64,000 nt of DNA from Streptomyces sp. A012304 (GCF_026008495.1 NZ_BQUN01000118.1:1-64000), one strand, 5' to 3'. Counted from the first letter of the stretch, positions 1-8,692 are shown. A program made the numbers and translations. Notes: generated by a model from the sequence alone, not told the origin.

Positions 1-581
1 GGCGCGAGGGGCGCGGCGACGGGCGCGGGGGCGGGTTCGGGGGCGGGTTCCGGGGTTTCCTCCGCCTCCGCGACCTCGATGCCGAAGTCCGTGGCCAGGC
101 CGGCCAGTCCGTCGGCGTAGCCCTGGCCGATCGCGCGCAGCTTCCAGACCGGCCCACGGCGGTACAGCTCCGTGAGAAGCACGGCGCGTTCGCCGTCGGT
201 GAGGGCCGGCGGCCGGAAGACGACGGGTTCGGCGCCGGGCTGGGTGGCGCTCACCCGGACGTCCTTGATGTCGCGGAAGGTGCGCGAGGCGTCGTCGGGG
301 TCGCAGCTGGCCACCAGCACCACCCGGTCCACCTCGGCGGGCAGGGCGGCGGGGTCCACCTCGATGCGCTCGGGTCCGTCGGCGTCGGCGGCCCGGTGAC
401 GCACGGCCCCCGACTCCGCGGCGGGCTGGTTGTAGAAGACCAGGTCGTCGTCCGACCTGACCTTGCCGTCGGCCGCCACGAGCAGGGCGCTGAGGTCGAC
501 CGTGTCGCCCTGCGCGTACAGCTCGACCGTCACCGGTCCGTCCCCCAGAGCGGTGTTCCCGCCTTTGCCCAGTTCCGGCAT
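1..581 (-). CDS. TerD-family protein (3' end beyond left edge)
   Basis: The start ATG gives MPELGKGGNTAL, the usual opening of TerD/CABP1-type proteins. The visible 193 residues contain the TerD fold: an acidic calcium-binding stretch (SDDDLVFYNQP), then a CDPDDAS strand and the LYRRGPVWKLRAIGQGY motif near the domain end, followed by a Pro/Ala/Glu-rich tail that leaves the window. TerD proteins bind calcium and belong to the Ter stress system (tellurite, colicin and phage-related phenotypes); in Streptomyces several paralogues affect differentiation. Transcription is divergent from the HTH gene at 761. The C-terminal extension suggests a longer TerD paralogue than the minimal 190-aa form. 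The family call is secure; the specific role is not. Confidence 0.85.
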   Translation of the reverse strand, partial: MPELGKGGNTALGDGPVTVELYAQGDTVDLSALLVAADGKVRSDDDLVFYNQPAAESGAVRHRAADADGPERIEVDPAALPAEVDRVVLVASCDPDDASRTFRDIKDVRVSATQPGAEPVVFRPPALTDGERAVLLTELYRRGPVWKLRAIGQGYADGLAGLATDFGIEVAEAEETPEPAPEPAPAPVAAPLA

Positions 582-760
582 GTCGCCCACCCCCGCGCTG
601 TCCGCTCCGCGCTCTCGGCCATCGGTTTCCCGCCACTGTGTCACATCGCGGGCGCCCGCGACCGCCGTGGGGCTCTCGCCGGGCGGGCAGCCGGGGGCAC
701 CGGCGGCGCGCCCGTGCGCACCCCTCCTCCCGGGCGCCGTCCGTGGCGCATGATGGGCGT

Positions 761-1759
761 ATGAAAGAGCTGGCCGGGCGCCTGACCGCGCTGGACCCGG
801 ACGCCGGTGCCGCCGTGCAGGTCATCGCCTACTTCGACCGGCTGGCCGAGGCGCGGGCCGGGGTGGAGGCGTTGGTGCGCGGGGCCGCCGTGCTCTCCGG
901 GGTGCCCGCGCGGCTGGTCGACGCCGAGCGGCGGGTGCGGGTGCGGGTGGAGGCCGACGGCACGCGCCGCGACAGCGATCTGCCGCCCGATCCGGCCTGG
1001 CCGTCGGCCGCCCTGGTGCCGGGCGGGGTGCCCGCGCTGTGGCTGGAACGGGGCGACGCGCCGCCGAGCGTCGTCGACGCCGTGATCCTGGAGCGGGCGG
1101 CCGGCGTCGTACGGCGCGTCCTCGACCGTACGCGCGGCCGGGCTCCTGGGTCGGGGGACGACGACCCGGCCCTGGTGGAGACGCTTCTGGACGCCACCGC
1201 TCCCGCGACGGCCCGGCTGCACGCGGCCCGCCGGCTGGGCCTGGATCCCGCCGCCCCGGCCCGTGCGCTGGCCGCACCCGACGGACGGCCCCGGGTGCGG
1301 GCCGCGTCGCGGGAGGCCGGGCCGCCCGAGGGCCGGGCCGGGGTCGGTCCCGCCGTCCCGGTGCTCGAACTGCCCCGCTCCTGGGCCGCCGCCCGCGTCG
1401 CGCTGCGCTTCACCGCCGACGGCACCGCGCACGACCCCGGCCCCCGCGTCGTGCACGCCGAGGACCTCGGCGGCCTCGCGCTGCTGGCCGATCTCGTCCC
1501 GCCGGGTGCCGAGCCGCCGCCGGACGTCCGGGCGCTGGAGGCCGCCGCCGCGGACGCCCCCTGGCTGCTGGCCACCCTCCACGCGGTCACCGCTACGGCC
1601 AGTCTGCGGGCGGCGGCCGCCGAGGTCGCCGTGCACCACTCGACGCTCCAGGACCGCCTGGCCCACGCCGAACACCTCCTGGGCTGGCCGGTCCGCACCC
1701 CCCAGGGCCGCCTGCGACTCCACCTCGCTCTGACGATGCGCCGCCTGGCGAGGCCGTAG
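761..1759 (+). CDS. PucR-type helix-turn-helix transcriptional regulator
   Basis: 332 aa from ATG 761 (MKELAGRLTALDPDAG). The in-frame extension upstream to 638 is Arg/Pro-rich shadow sequence and was rejected. Residues 1-260 form an Ala-rich sensor-like region with no motif I recognise. The last ~65 residues (LATLHAVTATASLRAAAAEVAVHHSTLQ, then DRLAHAEHLLGW) match the C-terminal PucR/CdaR HTH (HTH_30), a domain that normally sits at the extreme C-terminus, as here. It is probably a DNA-binding regulator that uses its N-terminal part to sense a ligand. It is divergent from the TerD gene and convergent with the vWA-MoxR-VMAP operon; no operator was recognised. Regulator class likely, target unknown. 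Confidence 0.75.
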   Translation: MKELAGRLTALDPDAGAAVQVIAYFDRLAEARAGVEALVRGAAVLSGVPARLVDAERRVRVRVEADGTRRDSDLPPDPAWPSAALVPGGVPALWLERGDAPPSVVDAVILERAAGVVRRVLDRTRGRAPGSGDDDPALVETLLDATAPATARLHAARRLGLDPAAPARALAAPDGRPRVRAASREAGPPEGRAGVGPAVPVLELPRSWAAARVALRFTADGTAHDPGPRVVHAEDLGGLALLADLVPPGAEPPPDVRALEAAAADAPWLLATLHAVTATASLRAAAAEVAVHHSTLQDRLAHAEHLLGWPVRTPQGRLRLHLALTMRRLARP

Positions 1760-1766
1760 CGCCGGT

Positions 1767-1880
1767 TCAGCGCCGCGGGGCGGCGCCGACGAGGAGGGCG
1801 GCGGTGCGCAGGCCGTCCTCGGAGACGAAGACGTGTCCGCCCATGGTGGTCGTCACCAGGATCACCCCGAGGATCTGGGG
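1767..1880 (-). pseudogene. Relic of a gene C-terminus (about 38 aa)
   Basis: Just downstream of the vWA gene stop, the same minus-strand frame reopens and encodes a tail containing ILGVILVTTTMGGHVFVSED and ending GLRTAALLVGAAPRR, then TGA at 1767-1769. The hydrophobic-then-amphipathic sequence and high GC3 look like the end of a real protein, but no start or RBS exists and the upstream part is absent. It may be what is left of a gene disrupted when the operon at 1.9-8.6 kb arrived. The family is not recognised. Low confidence. Confidence 0.3.
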
Positions 1881-1898
1881 GCAACGGATGATCTGATC

Positions 1899-4800
1899 TC
1901 ACCGGCGACGTCGCCCGGGTCCCCCGCTCTGCCTGTCGGTCAGCACCTTCTGCGCTTCGGACCACTTGCCCAGCGCCCTCAGCACTCCGGCGAGTGCGTG
2001 CACGACGTCCACGGTGCGGGGGTGCTCCTCTCCGAGGACGCGTCGGGTGCGGGAGAGCGTGTCCCTGAACGCCGCCTCGGCCTCGGCATACCTCCCACAG
2101 GCGGTGAGCGTGACGGCCAGCTGGTGCGCGGACTCCAGCGTGTCGGGATGGTCGTCACCGAGAACCCGGCGCCGTCGCGCGAGCACGTCTTCGTGCAGCC
2201 GCCGCGCCTGGGCGTGGTCGTCGACCGAGCCGAGCATGACGGCCAGCTGGTGCGCGGACTCCAGCGTGTCGGGGTGATCGTCACCGATGAGACGACGCCG
2301 CCGCGTCAGCACGTCCTCGAAGAGCCGCCGCGCCTCGGCGTGGTCACCGACGGCCGAGGTCGCCTCGGCCAGGCACGCCGCGTAGCTGAGGGTGGTCGAG
2401 TGGTCCTCGCCCAGGGTGGCGGCCCATTGCCGGTGCAACTGCGTGGACAGTCGCAGGGCGTCATCGGGCCGGCCGCTGCGGAGCAGGTAGTGGATCGAGC
2501 GGAGCAGCATGTAGCTCAGCTCGGCGTGGTCGGTCGCGCCGGCTCGTCCCGTGAGATGTGCGGTCAGGACGGCCCACTCCGGCCAGGTGGACCGCAGGGC
2601 CGGATCACCGGGGTCGGCCGCCGCCAGGACGACGGTGACGTCCGAGCGCAGGGCGGCCGCCTCGTCGGCTGAGGTGCGCTCACGCAGGATGGCCTGCGTC
2701 AGCCGATGGACGTGGAACTTCTCGTGGTCGACGCCGCCCAGGCCGTAACGGGTGATCAGACGCAGGGAATCGTAGGGCCAGGAGAGGTCATCGGTGTCCA
2801 CGGGGACGGCTGACAGACGATGGCGCGCGTGTTGCAGCCAGCGGACGGGGATGGGCTCGGGGCCGAAGAACGACCCGAGGCGCAGCAGGGACGCGGCACC
2901 GGGATGCGCGGCGGTGAGCCGGTCCATGGCGATCTGGACGGTGGCGGCGAGGGACGCCGGGTAGGCGGTGACGGCTCCTTCGTTCAGCAGCGCGGCCGTG
3001 CGCTCGGTGAGCAGTCGCAGATACCGCTCGACGCTCATGCCCTCGCCCAGCACGCCGGCCGCCTGGGCGAGCGCGAGGGGCAGGTCACCGAGGTGCAGGG
3101 CGAGCGTGTCCGCCTGTTCGGCGGTGAGGCCGGGCAGCCGTTCGTGGAGATAGAGGAGGGCGTCGCCGCGGGAGAAGACGTCCAGGCGGATGACGCGGAC
3201 CGCGGCATGCCAGTCGGGGTTGCGGGACGTGATCAGCACATGCCCGGCGCCCTCGGGCAGCGCGTCGAGGACACGGGGGTCGTCGGCGTTGTCCAGGACG
3301 ACGAGCCAGCGGTCCGTGAAGCGCAGGTGCTCCTTGACCGCGGCGGCGCTCATCCCGGCGTCCCCCTGGGGATCGGCGACGCCCAGCCGGACGGCCAACT
3401 CGGCCAGCTGGTCGACCAGGTCCGCGGAGTCCTCGGCGTCGGTCCACCAGATGACGTCGTACTGGTCGGCGCAGCGGTGCGCGTACTCCAGCGCGGTCTC
3501 GGTCGTGCCGACCCCACCCATGCCGTGCCGTGCCTGGATGGCGGCCCTCTTGCTGTCGAGCAGGACGGTACGGAGGTGGACCAGCAGGTTCTCGCGACCG
3601 GCGAAGTCGGGATTGCGCCGGGGAAGGTTCGAGACACCGGGCCGTGGTGCGGTGTCCGGCGTCTCCTGTCCTGCGCCGCCGGGGAACTGCGGTCTCCCGG
3701 CAGGTCGCTTCGGTCCTTCCACGGCCTCCAGCAGAGCGGTGAGGGCTTCCGTCTCGTCGAGGCCGTGCAGCTCCTTGCGCAGCAGGGGCGCCAGGACGGC
3801 GGGGAGGTCGTCGGCTTCGACGGGCTCGACCACGAGGGGGACGAACCGGCCGTTCCGTCCGTTCCGGCCGAGACCCGCCAGCCACTCGTCCTCGGTCCAT
3901 CGGCCGGGCTCGAGGTACGCGGGTGACAGGAGCGCCACGATGACGGTGGCCTGCTCGAGCGCCGTGTTCATCCGCTCGACGAAGTCGTCTCCGGTATCCC
4001 AGGACCAGACGTCGAGTTCGACCCGGTGTCCGGCGTCCGACAGGTGCCAGGCCACCCATTCGGCCCACGCCCGGTCCTCTGGGGCGTAGCTGATGAAGAC
4101 GCGTTCCGGCTCCGTGCCGGCAGGGGTCTGCGCCGGTTCCTCCGGCGCGGCGGCGGGGCTCGCTCCCATGCCGGCCACATCGGCCCAGGACGGTCTGGCG
4201 AACGCCTCCGGCCCGGCCGCAACCGTGACGGTCTGCCGAGATGTGCCGGTCAGGGCGCCCTTGATGCCGCGCGGGCTGCCGTAGCGGGGCCTGAGGTATC
4301 CGGCGACCTGCGCGCGGTCGAGTTCGCGGACCTTGTCGGCCTCCTCGCGGTACTGGGCGCCGCGCAGGGCGTCCCGGACGCGCGGCGCGAACTCGAACCG
4401 CGGCTCCCCCGGCAGGGGGAGCCCGTCGGGTCCGGTGGTACGGCGCAGGAGCCCGCCGAGGAAGACCTCGGCCAGGTCGCTGCGCGACGATTCCGGCAGC
4501 AGGGCGCGCTGCACCAGCCGGGCGACCGGGATGGTCAGCTCGGACAGCGCGGACAGCAGGCCCGCCAGCCGCCAGGCCTGGGGGGAGGACGAGGCGCGGA
4601 ACCTGCGGATCGCCTCCTGCGGGGCCACGGTGGCGGCCGCCGAGGAGGATCGCCGGGCCGGGCCCGTGGTCGTCGCGGACGGCGGGCGGGTCGGGAGGAG
4701 CAGCGCCGCGGAGGTGGTCCACCGGCCGCTGCCGGCCGTCATCTCGGCCCAGGCGCGCAGCGGGCGCGGTTCGAGTTCGACGACGGGAACGGGGAGGGCG

Positions 4801-5750
4801 GCCGCGCCGCGGCGTGCGCGGTGGGGCTCCGTGGCCAGGGTGTGCCAGCGGCTGTTGGGCAGGCCCGGCTGGGGGATGTGCATCAGCGTCGGCACCGGTG
4901 CGATGCCGACGCGGTTCCACAGGGCGGCCGGGAGCAGATGGGCGAGGGCCACCTGTGAGGACCGGGCCCAGTCGAGCAGCAGGCGGTGCGCGGCGCCCGT
5001 CCGCCACATCGCGCCGACCGTGTCGGTGAGCACGACGATCAGCTGGTCGCCCGCCGGGTCGACGACCTCCCGGGGGTGCCGTGCGGGCCGGTTCACGGCG
5101 GGGTGGGGACGCAGCTCGACGGTGGTGCCGTCCGCGCCCGCCGAGAGGTTCCAGCGGCGGATGTCGCGGAAGGCTCCCAGCCGTGCCACCTCGTGCTGGA
5201 TCTCGGTGATCTCGTCCTGCCACAGGCTCATCGACGGGCTGCGGTCGACGACGAGCGCGAGGCCGAGCCACCGGGCCGGCTCGGGGCGCAGCACCGGGAT
5301 GAGGATGTCCTCGTCCACCAGCCGGGTGACGGTGGCCTCCTCGTCCAGTTCCACTGCGGTACGGGAGGGGACCTTGCGGGTCAGCGGCTTCAGGGCGCGG
5401 GCCAGTGACAAGGCGTGCGGCAGGGACGCCGCGGCCGGGACGCGCACGGGCGTACCGGACGGATTGTCGCCGTCGCGCGGGTCGCCGCCGGGCAGGTGGA
5501 GGCCGAGTGTCTCCTCCTCCGGCGCCGGCTCCTCCCCCTCCTGCCGCGACCGCGGCTCCTCCGCGGCCTCGGCCGTCTCGTCGGCCGATGCCGCGCCGGG
5601 GAACCGCCGCCGCCACGGCTCGGCGACGCGCCCCGGGGCCCAGCCCGGCGGCAGGACCCGCTGGGCGAGCCAGAGGACGTCCGCCAGCTCCTCGGGGGTG
5701 GGGTCCTCGACCCCGCCCTGGGCCAGCAGCGGCAGGAGATCGGAGATCAT
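1899..5750 (-). CDS. vWA-like (SAV_2336-type) / TIR / NB-ARC / TPR protein of a ternary conflict system
   Basis: 1283 aa. ATG 5750 overlaps the MoxR stop (ATGA), so it was preferred to the upstream in-frame extension. Order of domains: an N-terminal SAV_2336-like region (1-45), a vWA-like domain with MIDAS-type D169-x-S171-x-S173 (about 160-330), a linker to ~520, a TIR domain (550-690; FISYAPEDRAWAEW, then SPAYLEPGRWTEDEW), an NB-ARC STAND ATPase (715-1040; Walker B-like LVVLDNADD near 816-824) and C-terminal TPRs (~1090-1283) with repeated GDDHPDTLESAHQLAV units. The Walker A reads GMGGVGTT (743-750), so the invariant Lys is Thr749 and nucleotide binding may be altered. It is coupled to MoxR and VMAP genes, which supports a role as the signalling/effector arm of a vWA-MoxR-VMAP system. 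Cytoplasmic; no signal or TM seen. Confidence 0.85.
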   Translation of the reverse strand: MISDLLPLLAQGGVEDPTPEELADVLWLAQRVLPPGWAPGRVAEPWRRRFPGAASADETAEAAEEPRSRQEGEEPAPEEETLGLHLPGGDPRDGDNPSGTPVRVPAAASLPHALSLARALKPLTRKVPSRTAVELDEEATVTRLVDEDILIPVLRPEPARWLGLALVVDRSPSMSLWQDEITEIQHEVARLGAFRDIRRWNLSAGADGTTVELRPHPAVNRPARHPREVVDPAGDQLIVVLTDTVGAMWRTGAAHRLLLDWARSSQVALAHLLPAALWNRVGIAPVPTLMHIPQPGLPNSRWHTLATEPHRARRGAAALPVPVVELEPRPLRAWAEMTAGSGRWTTSAALLLPTRPPSATTTGPARRSSSAAATVAPQEAIRRFRASSSPQAWRLAGLLSALSELTIPVARLVQRALLPESSRSDLAEVFLGGLLRRTTGPDGLPLPGEPRFEFAPRVRDALRGAQYREEADKVRELDRAQVAGYLRPRYGSPRGIKGALTGTSRQTVTVAAGPEAFARPSWADVAGMGASPAAAPEEPAQTPAGTEPERVFISYAPEDRAWAEWVAWHLSDAGHRVELDVWSWDTGDDFVERMNTALEQATVIVALLSPAYLEPGRWTEDEWLAGLGRNGRNGRFVPLVVEPVEADDLPAVLAPLLRKELHGLDETEALTALLEAVEGPKRPAGRPQFPGGAGQETPDTAPRPGVSNLPRRNPDFAGRENLLVHLRTVLLDSKRAAIQARHGMGGVGTTETALEYAHRCADQYDVIWWTDAEDSADLVDQLAELAVRLGVADPQGDAGMSAAAVKEHLRFTDRWLVVLDNADDPRVLDALPEGAGHVLITSRNPDWHAAVRVIRLDVFSRGDALLYLHERLPGLTAEQADTLALHLGDLPLALAQAAGVLGEGMSVERYLRLLTERTAALLNEGAVTAYPASLAATVQIAMDRLTAAHPGAASLLRLGSFFGPEPIPVRWLQHARHRLSAVPVDTDDLSWPYDSLRLITRYGLGGVDHEKFHVHRLTQAILRERTSADEAAALRSDVTVVLAAADPGDPALRSTWPEWAVLTAHLTGRAGATDHAELSYMLLRSIHYLLRSGRPDDALRLSTQLHRQWAATLGEDHSTTLSYAACLAEATSAVGDHAEARRLFEDVLTRRRRLIGDDHPDTLESAHQLAVMLGSVDDHAQARRLHEDVLARRRRVLGDDHPDTLESAHQLAVTLTACGRYAEAEAAFRDTLSRTRRVLGEEHPRTVDVVHALAGVLRALGKWSEAQKVLTDRQSGGPGRRRR

Positions 5751-6790
5751 GTGGCGTCCGGCCCGCTCAGCTGGTGCATGGTCGCCTCGGACAGGCGCTT
5801 GAGGTCCTCCGGGGCCGTCCACGCGCCGGCGAGCCGGAGCTGCACGGCGTTGAGCAGCTGGTCGGTGGCCAGGTCCCCGGTGCTGCGCCGCTCCAGGAAC
5901 GCCTCGATGAGGCCGCCGGGGGCCCCGGCCGCGTCGGCCGCCTCCTGTCCGATGCGCTGCGCGACGATGCGGTACAGCTTGTCCTCGTTGGGCAGCGGCA
6001 GGTTGAGCCGGATGCACCTGCGCAGGAACGCGGGCGGGAACTCACGTTCGCCGTTGCTGGTGAGGACGACGACGGGAAAGGCACGGCAGCGCACCCTGCC
6101 GCCGTGGACGCGGGCCGTGCCCGCCTGGTCGTCGGTGCCCACGGACACCGTCGGGAAGGACTCGGACAGCCGGACCAGTTCCGGGATGTCGAAGCGCCCT
6201 TCGTCGAGGACGGTCAGCAGGTCGCCCGGCAGGTCGATGTCGCCCTTGTCGATCTCGTCGATGAGCAGGACCCGGGGCCGCTCGGTGGGGAGGAAGGCGG
6301 TGCCGAGGGGGCCGAGCTGGAGGTAGCGGCCGATGGTCTCGGCCGGGTCGGTGTCCACGGCGGGCGGTGCGTCCGAGGGCCGCTCCAGGCGCCTGAGGTT
6401 GGCGTCCTCCAGCCGCCGCAGCGCGTCGTAGCGGTACAGGCCGTCCCGCAGGGTGGTCCTGCTGGTGATGGGCCAGCGCAGCACCGGGCCGAGGGCGAGA
6501 TCCTCGGCGATGCTGTGGGCGAGCGTGGACTTCCCCACGCCGGGGACTCCGGTGACCAGCAGCGGACGGCGCAGGTACAGCGCGGTGTTGACGAGGTCGA
6601 TCTCCGGCTCGTCGGCGATGTATCCGGCGCCGCGTTCGCGGTCCGCGGCGTAGCGCTCGTCGTCCAGTGACGGTGCCTGGTAGTCCGGGTCGATCTCGCC
6701 GTCGAAGACGCGCCAGGGCGGCTGGTTCTCGGCGAGCCGGGCGAGCCGGTCGACGGATCGGTCGCCCTTGTAGATCCACCAGTCGTTCAC
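5747..6790 (-). CDS. MoxR-family AAA+ ATPase
   Basis: 347 aa, start MNDWWIYKGDRSVDRL. Walker A is GVPGVGKST (81-89) and Walker B LLIDEIDKGDIDLPGDLL begins near 175. A sensor-1-like LTSNGEREFPPAFLRRCIRL stretch follows, where the FLRRC segment is typical of MoxR proteins. These ATPases act as chaperones that remodel or activate partners carrying vWA domains. The N-terminal WWIYKG motif resembles the MoxR subgroup found next to VMAP and SAV_2336 genes. It is the middle gene of the operon, 40 bp after the VMAP gene and overlapping the vWA gene by 4 bp, implying stoichiometric expression. The ATPase site looks intact, unlike the NB-ARC site of its partner. Confidence 0.92.
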   Translation of the reverse strand: MNDWWIYKGDRSVDRLARLAENQPPWRVFDGEIDPDYQAPSLDDERYAADRERGAGYIADEPEIDLVNTALYLRRPLLVTGVPGVGKSTLAHSIAEDLALGPVLRWPITSRTTLRDGLYRYDALRRLEDANLRRLERPSDAPPAVDTDPAETIGRYLQLGPLGTAFLPTERPRVLLIDEIDKGDIDLPGDLLTVLDEGRFDIPELVRLSESFPTVSVGTDDQAGTARVHGGRVRCRAFPVVVLTSNGEREFPPAFLRRCIRLNLPLPNEDKLYRIVAQRIGQEAADAAGAPGGLIEAFLERRSTGDLATDQLLNAVQLRLAGAWTAPEDLKRLSEATMHQLSGPDAT

Positions 6791-6830
6791 GGCACCTCCG
6801 GTCGTGGGGCTTGCGGGTGCGCGGCGGTCG

Positions 6831-8579
6831 TCACAGGACGAAGCTCGCGTCGGTCAGGGGGGTGGTCTCCAGGGCGTGATCGGGATCGTCCCAGAGGAGG
6901 ACGACGCTCGCCTGTGCGGAGGGAGTGAGGTCGCGGTTCCTGCGGACCCGCTTCACCGCGCCCGGCAGGGCGCGGACGTCGTCGATGGGGAGGAGGTCCC
7001 GCAGGCCGGGCGTGGCTCCGTCCCGGGCACGGTCGGCGCGCTGCCACACCACGACCGGCATGCCGACGTGCAGCGCCGCGCGCCAGGCGGGCTCGGCGTC
7101 CTGGGCGGTGATGGCGACGCAGGCGGGATGGTCGAAGTCCTGCCAGCGGGCGACATGGGCGTCCAGCAGTGCGAGGTCCTCGTTCCCGAGCCAGCAGACG
7201 GCGTCGTCGTGCGTGCCGCCGCTCGTCTCGAGCCAGGCCCAGCGCACCGACCACAGATGGGCGAAGTCCGCGAGATCCCGCGCGGCGGGGCAGCGGACCA
7301 CCACTTCGTACTGCTCGCCGAGCTTCCACGGCTTGTAGAGGCTGGCGCCGCACAGCCACTGGTCGAACTCGACCTCCAGCAGTGTCTCGGTGACGGCGAA
7401 CTCGATGCGTCGCAGCTTCGGCGGCCGGCCGCAGTCGGCTTCGCTCCGGCCGAGCGCCTCCGCCTCCCGTTTGAAGGTGCGTAGGCACTGGTCGACCAGG
7501 GCGCGGGCCTCGTCGACGGTCACCCGCAGCCGGTCCGTCGCGTCCTCCGGCGGCTGGATCCGCTTCCAGTCCGACAGCCCGGACGACGCGCGCAGCCAGA
7601 CCTCCGCGAAGACCCGGTCGCGTTCCTGGGGGTCCTGGTCGAGCCGCACCAGCATGGTGACGTGCAGCGTGTTGAGCTCCGGCGCCGGCGGCGGCTCGGG
7701 CAGGTCCAGCCGCTGCCGTACCCCGCGCACCCAGGAGTTCAGGGCGGCCGCGCGCCGCCGCCCCTCGACGCCCCTGGCAGCGGCGAAGCCGGCGGCCAGC
7801 GCGTGAGCGAACGCCACCACCTTCGGCAGCGCGTCGGCGTCCTGTTCCCGTGCGTCCAGGTCCAGTGCCCAGTCGTACAGGTCACCGGTCGGCGTCGTGA
7901 AGGGCGCGGCCGCCCACGCCTCTCCGTTCACGCCGAAGGACCACCGGTAGGCCTCCGCGCCCCAGGGGGCCGCCTCCAGTCCTTGGAGGAGTTCCCCGAG
8001 GCGCAGCCAGGCCTCGGGGTCCAGGCTCGTGGGCGTGGCCGGCGCGGCAGGCCGGCGGGGTCGCGCCGCGACGGGGGGCGGCGGGCCGTCGGGCCTGCGC
8101 AGCAGGGCCTGCAACAGGAGCTTCGCGAGCTGGTTGGGGTCGTGCACCTTCTGCACGGTGACCCCGCTGTCGCTGCGCAGCCGCCGCCGGAACTCTTCCT
8201 GGCGTTGGGCGTGGGCGTCCTTGACCGCCGCGTAGGGCAGCCCCACGTCCTGCTCCTCGTCCAGCAGGAACACCAGCCGTTCCAGGCCCGCGTCGGTGGC
8301 TTCCTCGAACTCCAGCTCGGTGTAGGACAGGTGCGGCAGGTCGGGGACGGGCGAGCCGTAGCGGAAGCCGATGATGCCGACGTAGAGGTCGGCGCGCCGG
8401 ACGTACTCGCGGCAGTACGCGGCCGGTTTGCCGTCCCGGGCGGTGAAGTACTTCATGTCGACGGGCAGGTCCTCGGCCCGGAGCACGGCCTCCTCGGCCG
8501 CCTCCACGAACGACAGCGCGTCCGGGTATCTCCGCAACTCCGAGGTATGGCTGAGGAACACCCGCCGCGGATCCGTCAC
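6831..8579 (-). CDS. DUF4062-VMAP protein (first gene of vWA-MoxR-VMAP operon)
   Basis: 582 aa, start MTDPRRVFLSHTSELRRYPD. Residues 1-150 match DUF4062: VFLSHTSEL strand, AAYCREYVRRADLYVGIIG, FRYGSPVPDLPHLSYTELEF and LVFLLDEEQDVGLP, a Rossmann-like fold often fused to STAND or VMAP modules. After a Pro/Arg linker (~165-190) the rest resembles the VMAP C-terminal region: LHVTMLVRLDQDP, SLYKPWKLGEQYEVVVRCP, RWAWLETSGG, and VGMPVVVWQRADR near the end. VMAP proteins bridge MoxR and vWA partners in conflict systems, and the N-terminal domain is thought to sense or execute. It leads the operon, with 40 bp to the MoxR gene. No enzymatic motif is evident beyond the DUF4062 fold. Confidence 0.85.
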   Translation of the reverse strand: MTDPRRVFLSHTSELRRYPDALSFVEAAEEAVLRAEDLPVDMKYFTARDGKPAAYCREYVRRADLYVGIIGFRYGSPVPDLPHLSYTELEFEEATDAGLERLVFLLDEEQDVGLPYAAVKDAHAQRQEEFRRRLRSDSGVTVQKVHDPNQLAKLLLQALLRRPDGPPPPVAARPRRPAAPATPTSLDPEAWLRLGELLQGLEAAPWGAEAYRWSFGVNGEAWAAAPFTTPTGDLYDWALDLDAREQDADALPKVVAFAHALAAGFAAARGVEGRRRAAALNSWVRGVRQRLDLPEPPPAPELNTLHVTMLVRLDQDPQERDRVFAEVWLRASSGLSDWKRIQPPEDATDRLRVTVDEARALVDQCLRTFKREAEALGRSEADCGRPPKLRRIEFAVTETLLEVEFDQWLCGASLYKPWKLGEQYEVVVRCPAARDLADFAHLWSVRWAWLETSGGTHDDAVCWLGNEDLALLDAHVARWQDFDHPACVAITAQDAEPAWRAALHVGMPVVVWQRADRARDGATPGLRDLLPIDDVRALPGAVKRVRRNRDLTPSAQASVVLLWDDPDHALETTPLTDASFVL

Positions 8580-8672
8580 GCGCCCACCCCATAGACATCC
8601 AACCGCCCCGTACAGCCCGATGCCCCAGGTTAAGCACTCGCGGCCCTCGGCGGGGCCGAGTTGCCCGGCGAG

Positions 8673-8692
8673 GCCGGTCGACGGCGACCGGC
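8673..8692. terminator. Hairpin downstream of the GH43 gene
   Basis: Perfect 8-bp stem GCCGGTCG / CGACCGGC with loop ACGG, located 50 bp past the stop of the GH43-AbfB gene and before the VMAP start. There is no U-tract, as is usual for Streptomyces terminators. The rest of 8580-8741 shows no gene. Confidence 0.5.

Noticed and set aside
641-1965. Long minus-strand frames antisense to the PucR-type gene
   Set aside because: Arg/Pro/Gly-rich shadow translations typical of high-GC DNA; no RBS, no family features, while the plus-strand gene has a clear HTH.
3085-5616. 843-aa minus-strand frame overlapping the vWA gene
   Set aside because: Pure Arg/Pro/Gly low-complexity shadow of the TIR/NB-ARC gene in another frame.
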